64,000 nucleotides of DNA, taken from the NCBI GenBank assembly GCA_963667195.1, contig OY762962.1:1240001-1304000 (forward strand). Direction: 5' to 3'. The position numbers were made by a program, and so were the translations under genes. The notes under the pieces are model-generated. The model saw only the letters and a program-made list of their open reading frames with translations, was not told the DNA's origin and did not search any database. This DNA is from UBA7703 sp963667195. GTDB taxonomy: Bacteria; Bacillota; Clostridia; Christensenellales; CAG-138. Below are positions 40,074-48,988 of this stretch, piece by piece (positions within the stretch are counted from its first letter, which is position 1; each line of letters opens with the position of its first letter).

Positions 40074-43004
40074 ATGAAAATGACAAAATACAAAAAATGG
40101 CTGGCATGGTTTGCCGTACTTGCGTTGGCAATCTCCCTGCCTGCCGCGGCGCTCGCGGACGCGGACACCACCGCACCCGGCGTCATGCTGTATTCCCCAT
40201 CTACATACGCGGCGACAACCGCAAACCAGAAGATCATCCTCTCGCTTAGCGAGAAGGTGACGATGGCGAGTGATAAAAACGTCACCGTCGTGGATGGCGC
40301 AACATCGTACGTTGCGCCTGCAAACGCGGGAACTCTCGTTGGTGATACGCTGTCGGAACACTGGTACGTAGTCTACGACCTGACGGATTTTGTCAACGGT
40401 GGGACACCACTCACGCTCGCAATCAACACGACCTATACGGTCAACGTGGATGCGGGCGCGTTTGCGGATCTTGCCGCAACGCCGAACACCAGCGCTGCCG
40501 CAACCGGCTCGTTTACCACCGCTGACGACGCAACGAAGTTCGCGGTGGTTTATACCACCTCCGCCTCTGGGCAGAGCGCAACCGCGGGCGGTTCCCCGTT
40601 CGTCAGCGGGCAGGCGATCTCTTCCGGCACGACCGTGGCCTTCACGATTACCCCGCAGAACTATTATGATGTGCATACCCTCGTCAAGGTAAGCGGAGCT
40701 TCGGGCAGCTTTAACCTCTCCGGCGACTTGCTGACAAACGATCTGGAAGTCTACATCACCCGCACGCATGTTACCGCGCTCTCCGGAACGCCGGTGATCT
40801 CCGGCAATGCCTATTACGGCGGCACGCTCTCGGCGAACCTCTCCGGCATCAACGAACCGGATCTGAGCCAGGTTGTGCTAAAGTGGACCCGTGTAGACGG
40901 CGCGACCGAGACGCAGGTAGCCACGGGCAACAAGGACACGACATATACCCTCGTTGAGGCGGACATCGGCAAGACCATCCGTCTGGACGTCACGGACAAC
41001 GTGCTTACGGGCACGCTCAATGCCTCCACTGCGGCAATCACCAAGGCACCGTACAGCGGTAGCGTCACGAAACCCGCCGCATCAAGCGTCGCCGAAACCT
41101 CCGTCACGCTCGCGAGCGTTAGCGGATACGAGTATATGCGCACGGGCGGCTCCTGGCAGGACAGCACGACGTTTAGCGGACTGACCGCGGGCACGAGCTA
41201 TGACTTCTACCAGCGCGTGAAGGAAACAACGACCACGCAGGCCTCCGCCACAAGCGACAAGACCACCATCAAAACCACCGCGGGCCTCACCGGAACCGCG
41301 ACGATCACCGGCACCGCGCAGTTCGGCCAGACGCTGACGGGCTCGCTCTCCGGCTCCAACGCCTCCGGCACGATCACATATACCTGGCAGCGCGGCGGCT
41401 CGACCGTCGGCACAGGCACGACGTATGTTCTCGGCAGCGCGGATGTCGGCCAGGTGATCACGCTTGTCGTGAGCACGAGCGACCAGACCGGGTCTCTTTC
41501 CGCCGCGACTGCCGCGGTGACCAAGGCGAACAACACGACTGCACCCGCCGCGCCGACGAGCGCCAGCGCAACCGCAACGACCATCACGCTCAACGCGGTC
41601 AGCGGCTACCAGTATTCGCTGGGCGGCACCTATTGGCAGGACACGACCACGTTCCATAACCTCGTGGCCGGATCTACCTATACCTTCTACCAGCGCGTAG
41701 CCGAGACCGCCACCACGCTTGCCTCCGCGGCGAGCGCGGGCGCAAACCTCAGCACGCTACCTGCGCTGAGCGGAACGATCAACGTCAGCGGCGAGGCGCG
41801 CTATGGCCTGACCATGACCGCATCGCTCGCCGGCAGCAACAACACCGGCACGCTCACCTATACCTGGAAACGCGGCAACACCGTCGCCGGAACCGGTACA
41901 TTCTATGTCGTGAGCGCGGCAGATATCGGAAACCAGCTCTCTCTGGAAGTGACCAGCAGCGTGCAGGGCGGCATGGTGAGCCGCTCGTTCGGCACGGTCG
42001 CCAAGGCGTATTACGTCGGCGACGCGCCGGATGCGCCGACGCGCTCCAGCCGCACAACGAGCAAGATCGTCCTCAAGGCGGTGGACGGGTGCGAATATTC
42101 CCGCGGCGGCACCACCTGGCAGGACAGCACGACGTTTAGCGGACTCAAATCCGGCACGAGCTATACGTTCTACCAGCGCTATAAAGCGACGGCGACCACG
42201 GAAGCTTCCCCGGCCAGCGAAGGCTACAAAACCTCGACCAACTCCGCTTCCTCGGACGACAGCAGCACCGACACCAGCGCAACGCCGACGCCGAAGCCCA
42301 GCACGACCGACAGCGCGACCACCGCGCTCTACTCCTACACCCTGACGCCGGACAACACCCGCATTCTCTATTCGACGATGAAGAGCCTCGCCGAGGGGAA
42401 CAAGTCGCAGGATGTGACCATCAAGCAGGACGACGTGGAGTTCACCTTCCCCAAGGGCACGATGACGCAGAGCTATACGCAGCTTTGGTACGACTTTGGC
42501 GCTACGATCAATAACTCCATCGCCGTGCAGACCGCGCAGGAGCTCGCGGGAGACGCCTATGTGGCGGCGGTGCACTACAACTACAACGGCGAGCTGCCGG
42601 GCAAGGCGAATATCCGCCTGAATGTCGGCGCAGCACAGGCCGGAAAAACGCTCTACTACTACCTGCTGAACGACGATAAGACGCTCACGTTCCAGCAGAC
42701 GGCAACGGTGGACAGCACGGGCTGGGCAACCGTCACGCAGACGCACTGCTCGGACTACATCTTCCTCAGCCGTGACATCAACAGCGTCAGCGCTTCCCCG
42801 TCGCTTTCGCCCTCGCCGGATGCGTCCGTTTCTCCGCTGCCGACGCCGACCGCCTCTCCGAGCGCGACCACCGGCAGTCTTGGCTCGGATGGCTGGTTCA
42901 TCGCGGCGATCATCCTCATCGCGGTGGCGCTCATCGTGGGCGGCATCTGGCTCTACACCAAGAACCGGGGAGACCGCATGGATGACGAGGACGACGAGTT
43001 CTAA
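40074..43004 (+). CDS. large multi-domain surface protein with alternating Ig-like and fn3-like modules
   Basis: A 976-residue exported protein. Signal peptide (about 1-33, ending ALADAD), a Big_5-like domain (TTAPGVMLYSPST...), then about three alternating pairs: an Ig-like module (GTATITGTAQFGQTLTGSL ... TYTWQRG...) and an fn3-like module (YEYMRTGGSWQDSTTFSGL ... YDFYQRVKET). A separate beta domain (about 750-900), a Ser/Pro linker, a membrane helix (near 945-965) and an acidic DDEDDEF tail follow. It should extend through the wall while staying anchored in the membrane. ATG 40074 was chosen for the AAAGGA site; the frame runs seven codons further. Probably an adhesin or wall-structure protein. 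Confidence 0.8.
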   Translation: MKMTKYKKWLAWFAVLALAISLPAAALADADTTAPGVMLYSPSTYAATTANQKIILSLSEKVTMASDKNVTVVDGATSYVAPANAGTLVGDTLSEHWYVVYDLTDFVNGGTPLTLAINTTYTVNVDAGAFADLAATPNTSAAATGSFTTADDATKFAVVYTTSASGQSATAGGSPFVSGQAISSGTTVAFTITPQNYYDVHTLVKVSGASGSFNLSGDLLTNDLEVYITRTHVTALSGTPVISGNAYYGGTLSANLSGINEPDLSQVVLKWTRVDGATETQVATGNKDTTYTLVEADIGKTIRLDVTDNVLTGTLNASTAAITKAPYSGSVTKPAASSVAETSVTLASVSGYEYMRTGGSWQDSTTFSGLTAGTSYDFYQRVKETTTTQASATSDKTTIKTTAGLTGTATITGTAQFGQTLTGSLSGSNASGTITYTWQRGGSTVGTGTTYVLGSADVGQVITLVVSTSDQTGSLSAATAAVTKANNTTAPAAPTSASATATTITLNAVSGYQYSLGGTYWQDTTTFHNLVAGSTYTFYQRVAETATTLASAASAGANLSTLPALSGTINVSGEARYGLTMTASLAGSNNTGTLTYTWKRGNTVAGTGTFYVVSAADIGNQLSLEVTSSVQGGMVSRSFGTVAKAYYVGDAPDAPTRSSRTTSKIVLKAVDGCEYSRGGTTWQDSTTFSGLKSGTSYTFYQRYKATATTEASPASEGYKTSTNSASSDDSSTDTSATPTPKPSTTDSATTALYSYTLTPDNTRILYSTMKSLAEGNKSQDVTIKQDDVEFTFPKGTMTQSYTQLWYDFGATINNSIAVQTAQELAGDAYVAAVHYNYNGELPGKANIRLNVGAAQAGKTLYYYLLNDDKTLTFQQTATVDSTGWATVTQTHCSDYIFLSRDINSVSASPSLSPSPDASVSPLPTPTASPSATTGSLGSDGWFIAAIILIAVALIVGGIWLYTKNRGDRMDDEDDEF

Positions 43005-43035
43005 TCCGTAAAAGAAACACAACGAAACAAACAAC

Positions 43036-43076
43036 ACAACCCGCCCGGGCGTATTGCCTTGGCGGGTTGTTTGTTT
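43036..43076 (+). terminator. intrinsic terminator of the adhesin gene
   Basis: Stem ACAACCCGCC/GGCGGGTTGT followed by TTGTTTT. Confidence 0.85.
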
Positions 43077-43193
43077 TACTGTGAGCTAGATGAAATAATG
43101 CGGCGGAAACTGTACGGCTCCGGCACAGGAGCGTATAATAAGTGCGATTGAACCACGCGGATTTGTGCGGCTCACAAGGAAAGGGGTAGGCAC

Positions 43194-44078
43194 ATGGAAC
43201 GAGAAATCACAGCGGAACTGATGAATATGCTTCTGAAGATGCAGCGGGACGAAATCACGGGAAGCATACTTTACGGCAAGATTGCCGCGCGGCAAAAGGA
43301 CGCGAATAACAAGCGCGTGTTTTCGGAGATCTCCCGCGCGGAACGCGGACATTACGAAACCTGGCGCGGATATACGAAGCAGGACGTTGCGCCGAATCGT
43401 AGGAAGATCGCGCTGTTCTCCGTGCTCAGCCGCGTGCTCGGCATCACGTTTACGATCAAGTTTTTTGAAAAAGGCGAGGATCTTGGCATTCGCGACCTGC
43501 GCGAAATCGAGCAGGAACTGCCTGAAGCGCGGCAGGTGATGGCGGATGAAGAAGCGCACGAGACCAAGCTGATGTCCATGATCGACGAGGAGCGGCTGCA
43601 CTACGTCGGCTCCATCGTGCTGGGCCTCAACGACGCGCTCGTGGAACTCACTGGCACCATCGCGGGCCTTACCTTCGCGCTGGCAAACAACAGGCTCGTC
43701 GCGCTCTCCGGTATCATCACGGGCGTTGCGGCAACGCTGTCCATGGCGGCCTCCAACTATCTGGCGCAGCGTGCGGAGGGCAAAAGTGACGCTGCAAAAT
43801 CCAGTGTGTATACGGGCATCGCATATCTCTTGACCGTGATTGCGATCGTGCTGCCGTATCTGCTGCTGCCCAATCAAATGTATCTGCTCGCGTTTATCAT
43901 CATGATCGCGGTCGTGGTGCTGATCATTCTTTCGTTTAATTATTACATCTCCGTGGCGCAGGATTTGCCGTTCTGGAAGCGTTTTGGCGAGATGATGCTC
44001 ATCAGCCTCGGCGTCGCCGCGCTGTCGTTTGCAATCGGCCTTGCGGCAAAGGCGATCCTCGGGGTCAAGGTTGGCTGA
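43194..44078 (+). CDS. VIT1/CCC1-family transporter with N-terminal ferritin-like domain
   Basis: A 294-residue protein. Residues 1-~135 form a rubrerythrin-like helical bundle with metal-ligand type motifs (QRDEITGSILY, ERGHYETW, DEEAHETKLM). Residues ~140-294 are a VIT1/CCC1 transporter (GLNDALVELTGTIAGLTFAL, five helices). This erythrin-VIT architecture is known from MbfA-type exporters that sense or oxidise iron and move Fe/Mn across the membrane. AAGGGG precedes the ATG; TATAAT at 43134-43139 is the likely -10. It is a single-gene unit. The direction of transport is inferred. Confidence 0.87.
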   Translation: MEREITAELMNMLLKMQRDEITGSILYGKIAARQKDANNKRVFSEISRAERGHYETWRGYTKQDVAPNRRKIALFSVLSRVLGITFTIKFFEKGEDLGIRDLREIEQELPEARQVMADEEAHETKLMSMIDEERLHYVGSIVLGLNDALVELTGTIAGLTFALANNRLVALSGIITGVAATLSMAASNYLAQRAEGKSDAAKSSVYTGIAYLLTVIAIVLPYLLLPNQMYLLAFIIMIAVVVLIILSFNYYISVAQDLPFWKRFGEMMLISLGVAALSFAIGLAAKAILGVKVG

Positions 44079-44130
44079 TACGCGCTTGATTTAACCGGAT
44101 AGGAAGAAAAGCTATTGAGCGAACAAACAA

Positions 44131-44171
44131 AGGGGCTGTCCCGAAAGATATTTTCTTTCACGGACAGCCTC
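44131..44171 (+). terminator. hairpin of the GGCTGTC family
   Basis: AGGGGCTGTCC pairs with GGACAGCCTCT, enclosing a second stem GAAAGA/TCTTTC. It follows the iron-transporter gene by 50 bp. The T-tract is missing, so it is a weaker terminator than the relatives at 1306 and 16791. Confidence 0.55.
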
Positions 44172-44188
44172 TAAATTTAGCTGGGTCA

Positions 44189-44315
44189 TCGCGGGCGGAT
44201 GATATCCGCCCCTACATCCGCTCTTGCGGAGCAACCCCAATCGTGCAACTGTTTGATTCGAATTGAACCTAGATATTCTGGTGCGCGTGTAGGGGCGGAT
44301 ATCATCCGCCCGCGA
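44189..44315. repeat. REPIN-like inverted repeat pair
   Basis: Two 28-bp arms (44189-44216 and 44288-44315) are perfect inverted copies, 71 bp apart. Each arm itself contains GGGCGGAT-GAT-ATCCGCCC, a small hairpin. The pair can fold into one long hairpin. No ORF is inside. The layout matches REPINs (doublets of REP sequences), spread in trans by RAYT-type transposases, or a tiny MITE; no transposase is in the window. Confidence 0.75.
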
Positions 44316-44379
44316 CGCTTAAGTCGCCCATTTAGATGGAGCAATCAATTCTGGGCAACCCCCTTTTGCATGCGTTCTC

Positions 44380-45828
44380 TTACAGGCTGTCGCCGAAATC
44401 CTTGCGGAATTTTGCGACGAGCTTCTGCTGCCAGTCGCCGATGGGTTCCAGACGACCGAAGAAGAAGCGGAGCGTCTTGGGTTCCTCCACGAAGTTCAGC
44501 CCGCCGACAAGCTCGCGGTTTTCGTAGAGCCAGCTGATGCGGTCCACCGCGTAGAGCACCTGACTCATCGTAAACACGCGCCTTGGCAGCGCGAGGCGCA
44601 GCAACTCCATGCTCGCGATGGGTTCCGTTCCGTCCGGCTCGCGCTGCTCGGAAAGCGTTCCGCGCTCCATGCCGCGCACGCCGCCCGCGATATAGACCGC
44701 CGAAGCGAGCGCCGCCGCGGGGTATTGGTGATCGTCCACATGCGAAAGGAACTTTCTCGCGTTGATGTGGCAGCCGAGGCCGCCCGCCGGGGTCACAACC
44801 GGCACGCCGCGCATCATCAGCTCCGCCGCCATGAACTCGATGAACTGCGGGCCTTGCGAAATCACGGTCTCGTCCATGGTCTCCTCGAGGCCGACGGTCA
44901 TCGCCTCCATCTCGCGCACGCTCATGCCGCCGTAGGTCAAGAAGCCCTCGAACAGCGGAATGAAATCCTTCATGCGCTCGTAGTAGGCGCGGTTGTTCAT
45001 CGCGATGCCGCCGCCGCGCGCAAAGCCGAGCTTGCGGGCGGAGAAATAGATGATGTCCGCGTTGTCGCAGACCGCGCGCGTGATCTCGCGAATGGACATA
45101 TCTTTGCAGGCATCCTCGCGCGTCTTCATGAAGTGCAGGTTGTCCTGGAGGAGGCTCGCGTCCAGCACGACGGGAATTCCGTTGTCGCGGGCGATCTTCG
45201 CCGTCTGCCGCATGTTCTCCAGCGACACGGGCTGGCCGCCGATGAGGTTGGTGCCTGCCTCGATGCGCACAAACGCGATGTTCTCCTTGCCGTTTCGGGC
45301 GATGCATTCGCGGAGCTTGTCGAGGTCGATGTTTCCTTTAAACGGAAGATCGCTTTCCGGCACGAGGCCCGCGTCCGAAACCAGCTCCTCCACGCGGCCG
45401 CCGACGCGCGTGATGTGCGCCTTTGCGGTGGTGAAGTGGAAGTTCATCGGCACCACGCTGCCGGGCTTGACGAAGGTTTCCGCAAGGATGCTCTCGCAGG
45501 CGCGGCCCTGATGCGCGGGCAGGAAGTACGTCGTGCCAAAAAGCTCGCAGATCTTCTTCTCGAGGCGGTAGTAGGTGGCGCTGCCCGCGTAGCTGTCGTC
45601 CGCAACCATCATGGCGGCGACCGCCTGGTCGCTCATGGCGTTGACGCCGCTGTCGGTGAGCATATCCAGAAACACATCTTCATTCTTGAGCAAAAACGTG
45701 TTGTTTCCGGCCTCTGCCATCGCCTTTTGACGCGCTTCCACGGGAAGCAGGTTGAGCTTTTGCACCACGCGTACCTTGTGCATTTCGAGAGGGAGCTTCG
45801 CTCCGGAAAACAGTTTGACTTCGCCCAT
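44380..45828 (-). CDS. tryptophanase / tyrosine phenol-lyase family PLP enzyme
   Basis: A 482-residue fold-type I PLP lyase of the TnaA/TPL family: YYRLEKKICELFGTTYFLPAHQGR, GGQPVSLENMR, LDASLLQDN, the PLP-lysine region YFSARKLGFARGGG, and the C-terminal PRRVFTMSQV. These enzymes split Trp or Tyr into indole or phenol, pyruvate and ammonia, and can run backwards. Which substrate is used cannot be fixed from the motifs; the T-box upstream reads a Tyr codon, favouring TPL. ATG 45828 has GGAGGAG 8-9 bases upstream; ATG 45846 is also in frame but lacks a site. Confidence 0.85.
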   Translation of the reverse strand: MGEVKLFSGAKLPLEMHKVRVVQKLNLLPVEARQKAMAEAGNNTFLLKNEDVFLDMLTDSGVNAMSDQAVAAMMVADDSYAGSATYYRLEKKICELFGTTYFLPAHQGRACESILAETFVKPGSVVPMNFHFTTAKAHITRVGGRVEELVSDAGLVPESDLPFKGNIDLDKLRECIARNGKENIAFVRIEAGTNLIGGQPVSLENMRQTAKIARDNGIPVVLDASLLQDNLHFMKTREDACKDMSIREITRAVCDNADIIYFSARKLGFARGGGIAMNNRAYYERMKDFIPLFEGFLTYGGMSVREMEAMTVGLEETMDETVISQGPQFIEFMAAELMMRGVPVVTPAGGLGCHINARKFLSHVDDHQYPAAALASAVYIAGGVRGMERGTLSEQREPDGTEPIASMELLRLALPRRVFTMSQVLYAVDRISWLYENRELVGGLNFVEEPKTLRFFFGRLEPIGDWQQKLVAKFRKDFGDSL

Positions 45829-45897
45829 GGGTTTGAACTCCTCCATTACTGTATTTTTAAACTTTACCGGGTTACATGACGAGCTGCGATGAAATAA

Positions 45898-46208
45898 GAA
45901 AAACGCCCTCCTGCATTTCTGCAAGAGGGCGAAGTTGATTCGCGGTACCACCTCGGTTTGCCGTACCCTCGCGGGATGCGGCCTTGACGGGTACGGACGA
46001 ATATGGTTCGTCGATACCCTGCCTCGGATAACGGGAGGAATCCCGGCCTTTCCCTACTCAAGCTTCGGTTGCCCGCTGCCCGTTCAGGTGGCGGCTGTTT
46101 GCGCGTATTCGCGGGTGTCCCCGGCTGCCTTGCACCATCCGGCAGTTCTCTTACGGGTCCGTGCGGACGAAAAATTCGCCCTTCCGTTACTTCTTCGCAG
46201 TCATAGCC
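45898..46208 (-). ncRNA. T-box leader, specifier UAC (Tyr)
   Basis: Minus-strand leader. Stem I: base GGCT/AGCC from 46208, a K-turn (ATGAC / AAAC), TGCG/CGCA, then a specifier loop with AGTA on one side and GAATACG on the other. The codon after GAA is TAC (46107-46105). The distal loop GGATGGTGCAAGG is typical. The T-box GAGGTGGTACCGCG lies at 45954-45941, and the terminator GCCCTC/GAGGGC with T-tract at 45932-45898. No TGG codon occurs in the 3' half of stem I. Confidence 0.87.
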
Positions 46209-46242
46209 TGTTTCGATGAAATTGTGAATTCGATTTGTTAGC

Positions 46243-46272
46243 AGTATAAAATAATATAAGATATATTGTCAA
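46243..46272 (-). promoter_or_regulatory. promoter of the T-box transcript
   Basis: On the minus strand: TTGACA (46272-46267), 18-bp spacer, TATACT (46248-46243), about 30 bp before stem I. Confidence 0.75.
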
Positions 46273-46362
46273 GCAGAATTATATTGCGCGCAGGACCGGC
46301 GACAAAGAGGCGGATTTCAGCTCAAAAGCGATGGATGTAGCGAAAAGTTCACGAAATGTTCT

Positions 46363-46391
46363 TTGCACAGTCCACATACGGGTTGTATAAT
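46363..46391 (+). promoter_or_regulatory. promoter of the zinc-ribbon membrane protein gene
   Basis: TTGCAC (46363-46368), 17-bp spacer, TATAAT (46386-46391). Confidence 0.65.
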
Positions 46392-46459
46392 AGTTGCGTT
46401 ATATTGGTTGGACTATACGATTGAGAATATTCTCGCTTCAGAACGGAGGAAGTGGATAG

Positions 46460-48655
46460 ATGGTATGCAAAGAATGCGGCTCGTATAACGCCGAGAATCT
46501 GAGCGTCTGCAAAGTGTGCGGCGCAAAGCTTCGAGACGACGATACGATCGCCAACAGCGAGGACGCTGTCACCGCAAACGAGGACGGAAGACCCGCGCGT
46601 GATTTTGTCAAAGCACCGGCTTGGCCAAAGAGTGCGTTCAGCGGGGCTGCAGAAAGACCTGTCAGTGCAGGTTCTTCTGAAACACCTTTGTCTTCCAGCA
46701 CGTTTCGTCCCACCATTCCGCCGCGCGCCGCGGCGAGCGCACCCACACCGACCTGCCCGCATTGCGGCAAGCCGATTCTTTCGGATGCGCCGTTTTGCGC
46801 ATACTGCGGTCAGCGCGTTTCCGGCGAGGCCGCTCCTGCCGCTGCTCCCGTAGCCGCGCGCCCGGCCGCAAAAGCCGCACCCGCGCCGCAGCAGAGCCGC
46901 GCCAATAGCTACGCCGACGAAGATTACGACGACGACGAATACGACGACGAGGATGAGGACGACTACAAGCCCGCAAAGGCGAGCAAGCGTCCCGCGAAGC
47001 TCGCGCGCCGTGCCAACGACGACGTCGACGAATACGACGAAGACGAAGAATACGACGAAGAAGAATATGACGATATGCCGAAGAAACGCGGCAAGGGCAC
47101 GACCATCCTCTTCTGGGGCTTGATCGTACTGCTGCTTGCGCTCATCGCGGTGTTCGGCATGTATATCGCAAAGAAGAACTTCGATGGCGACGTCGGCGCG
47201 ATGTTTGCCTCCATCGGAACCATCTTCAACAAGGGCAATTCGGACGATGTCAACGCCGCTGATCCTGCGGCGAGCAGCGATCCTTCCGCCCAGATGTATA
47301 CCGCTTCCATCAGCGAATACACCGACCCGACGACCAACGAAGTATCGTATGATATCGACATCGCGGCGCCGACCGGCAGCGCGATCCGTATCATTACGGA
47401 TGCGACGCTCAAGCAGGACACGGCAACCGTCGCGGCAAACGATCGTATCATCCTACGCATCGACCGTGATGTGTTCATGCCCAACGCGCCGGTGGACAGC
47501 GAAACCCTGACGATTCAGCCGAATATTCAGGCGATCTCGCCAGATGGACAGACCATGCAGATCACGGTGCCGCCGATTACGGTCACGGTGCCGACGCTTT
47601 CCATGACCATCACCCAGCCCGCGACGGATACCGTCAACGCAACATTTGACAACAGCCCGATCGCGATCATGGGTCAGGTCAACAACTACGACAGCGAGAT
47701 CGCGGTGTTCGTCAATGACGAGCAGGTCTATGTGGACAGCACGGGCATGTTCACCGCGAGCTATACGCCCAAGCAGGTTGCGGCTCCGCTGGCGCTTCCG
47801 ACCGAAGCACCGGTTGCCAGCACGGATCCTTCCGTGACGCCGGATCCCGCGGCATCTCCCGCGGCGTCCACGTCGCCCGCAGCATCCACCACGCCTGAGG
47901 CGAGCACGTCTCCCGAAGCAACGAGCGAGGAAGGCATGACCACCGAGGAGCCGACGACGGATGGAACCACCCCTGCCACCACCGGCGGCGAGACCATCAC
48001 CATCGAAGCGCGCAAGAACAACTGCGTGACCGCGCGCAAGGTGATCACCGTCGAGCCGTACGTGATTCAGACCATGTCGTTCACGCTGAACAACGACATC
48101 AAGAGCCTCTCCTCCGACGCGGGCACGGTCACGCTGACCGGAACCTGCACCCCGGGCGCGGCGATCAGCGCAACCAGCACCTCCACCGATGTGACGTTCG
48201 GTCAGGCGACCGTAACGGATACGGGCACGTTTACGATTCCCGTCACCATCGCGAAGGTCGGCGCATATGATGTCAATATCGTCGGCAAACTGACCGGCTA
48301 TTATGATGGCACCGCAACCACGATTGTGGAGCGTCCGCCGACGGTATCCTCCAGCGCGTTTAAGAAAGCCGCGGGCGATTTCGCCAAGAACTTTGAAAAG
48401 ATCAAAGCGGGCACGACCACGAGCGGAGACTTTGTCGTCACCGGCAGGATCACGGAGATCATCTCCAGCGATCCGTACACGATCTTCCGCGTTCAGGTTT
48501 CGGAAGGCGTCGAGGTCGTTGTCTACAATCGCAGCGCGAAGTCCACGATCAACACGTCCGACGTCAAGGACAAGAAGCAGATCGCGGGCACCCTCAAGGG
48601 CGTCTATACCGATGGCACACCGGTTCTCTGGGGCTGGTTCATCTGGAACAAGTAA
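46460..48655 (+). CDS. double zinc-ribbon, acidic-linker, single-pass membrane protein
   Basis: A 731-residue protein. Cytosolic side: two zinc ribbons (CKECGSYNAENLSVCKVCG at 3-21; CPHCGKPILSDAPFCAYCG near 98-116), an Ala/Pro stretch, and two runs of Asp/Glu/Tyr separated by basic KASKRPAKLARR. Then one membrane helix (about 215-235). Outside: beta-type domains (SEYTDPTTNEVSYDIDI ... MGQVNNYDSEIAVFVNDEQ), a Thr/Ser/Pro/Glu linker, another Ig-like part and a C-terminal domain (FKKAAGDFAKNFEKIKAG ... VEVVVYNRS). GGAGG precedes the ATG. It looks like a sensor or wall-linked scaffold; function unknown. Confidence 0.75.
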   Translation: MVCKECGSYNAENLSVCKVCGAKLRDDDTIANSEDAVTANEDGRPARDFVKAPAWPKSAFSGAAERPVSAGSSETPLSSSTFRPTIPPRAAASAPTPTCPHCGKPILSDAPFCAYCGQRVSGEAAPAAAPVAARPAAKAAPAPQQSRANSYADEDYDDDEYDDEDEDDYKPAKASKRPAKLARRANDDVDEYDEDEEYDEEEYDDMPKKRGKGTTILFWGLIVLLLALIAVFGMYIAKKNFDGDVGAMFASIGTIFNKGNSDDVNAADPAASSDPSAQMYTASISEYTDPTTNEVSYDIDIAAPTGSAIRIITDATLKQDTATVAANDRIILRIDRDVFMPNAPVDSETLTIQPNIQAISPDGQTMQITVPPITVTVPTLSMTITQPATDTVNATFDNSPIAIMGQVNNYDSEIAVFVNDEQVYVDSTGMFTASYTPKQVAAPLALPTEAPVASTDPSVTPDPAASPAASTSPAASTTPEASTSPEATSEEGMTTEEPTTDGTTPATTGGETITIEARKNNCVTARKVITVEPYVIQTMSFTLNNDIKSLSSDAGTVTLTGTCTPGAAISATSTSTDVTFGQATVTDTGTFTIPVTIAKVGAYDVNIVGKLTGYYDGTATTIVERPPTVSSSAFKKAAGDFAKNFEKIKAGTTTSGDFVVTGRITEIISSDPYTIFRVQVSEGVEVVVYNRSAKSTINTSDVKDKKQIAGTLKGVYTDGTPVLWGWFIWNK

Positions 48656-48661
48656 CAACGC

Positions 48662-48976
48662 GTGAAGATTTGGGCTAAGGTACTCAAGCACCATAAAATC
48701 GTACAGGAGGCCGTGCGGGAATTTCCCGCGCGGCCTTTCGACGCGGAAGGCTGGGGCCGCTTGATCACGGAGTTGGTCAAGCCGCTCGACCTCGCCTCGC
48801 CGGTCTTACTCAACAAACACGTCGAAGAGTTGGCTCGATTCAACCGCACTTGGTTTACGCAGGCGGATTTTATCGAGAGCATCGCGTTTGACCGGTTCGA
48901 ACTGGAGATTTTTCCGGAGAAAAAGAAGGACAGGGTCGTCGAATACCACTTCGGAGACGATGAATCAGAATCATAG
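48662..48976 (+). CDS. small acidic protein, unknown
   Basis: A 104-residue, mostly helical cytosolic protein (MKIWAKVLKHHKIVQEAV ... FFPEKKKDRVVEYHFGDD-like end). GTG start 6 bp after the previous stop, with no clear ribosome site, so it may be translated by coupling. It sits between the zinc-ribbon gene and a flavin reductase. No family recognised. Confidence 0.6.
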   Translation: MKIWAKVLKHHKIVQEAVREFPARPFDAEGWGRLITELVKPLDLASPVLLNKHVEELARFNRTWFTQADFIESIAFDRFELEIFPEKKKDRVVEYHFGDDESES

Positions 48977-48988
48977 GAGGGTTGACCC

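Noticed and set aside
44189..44315. CRISPR array
   Set aside because: Only two repeat units, in inverted and not direct orientation, and no cas genes.
44380..45828. Calling the enzyme tnaA with certainty
   Set aside because: The motifs fit both tryptophanase and tyrosine phenol-lyase, and the T-box points to tyrosine, so the symbol is left open.
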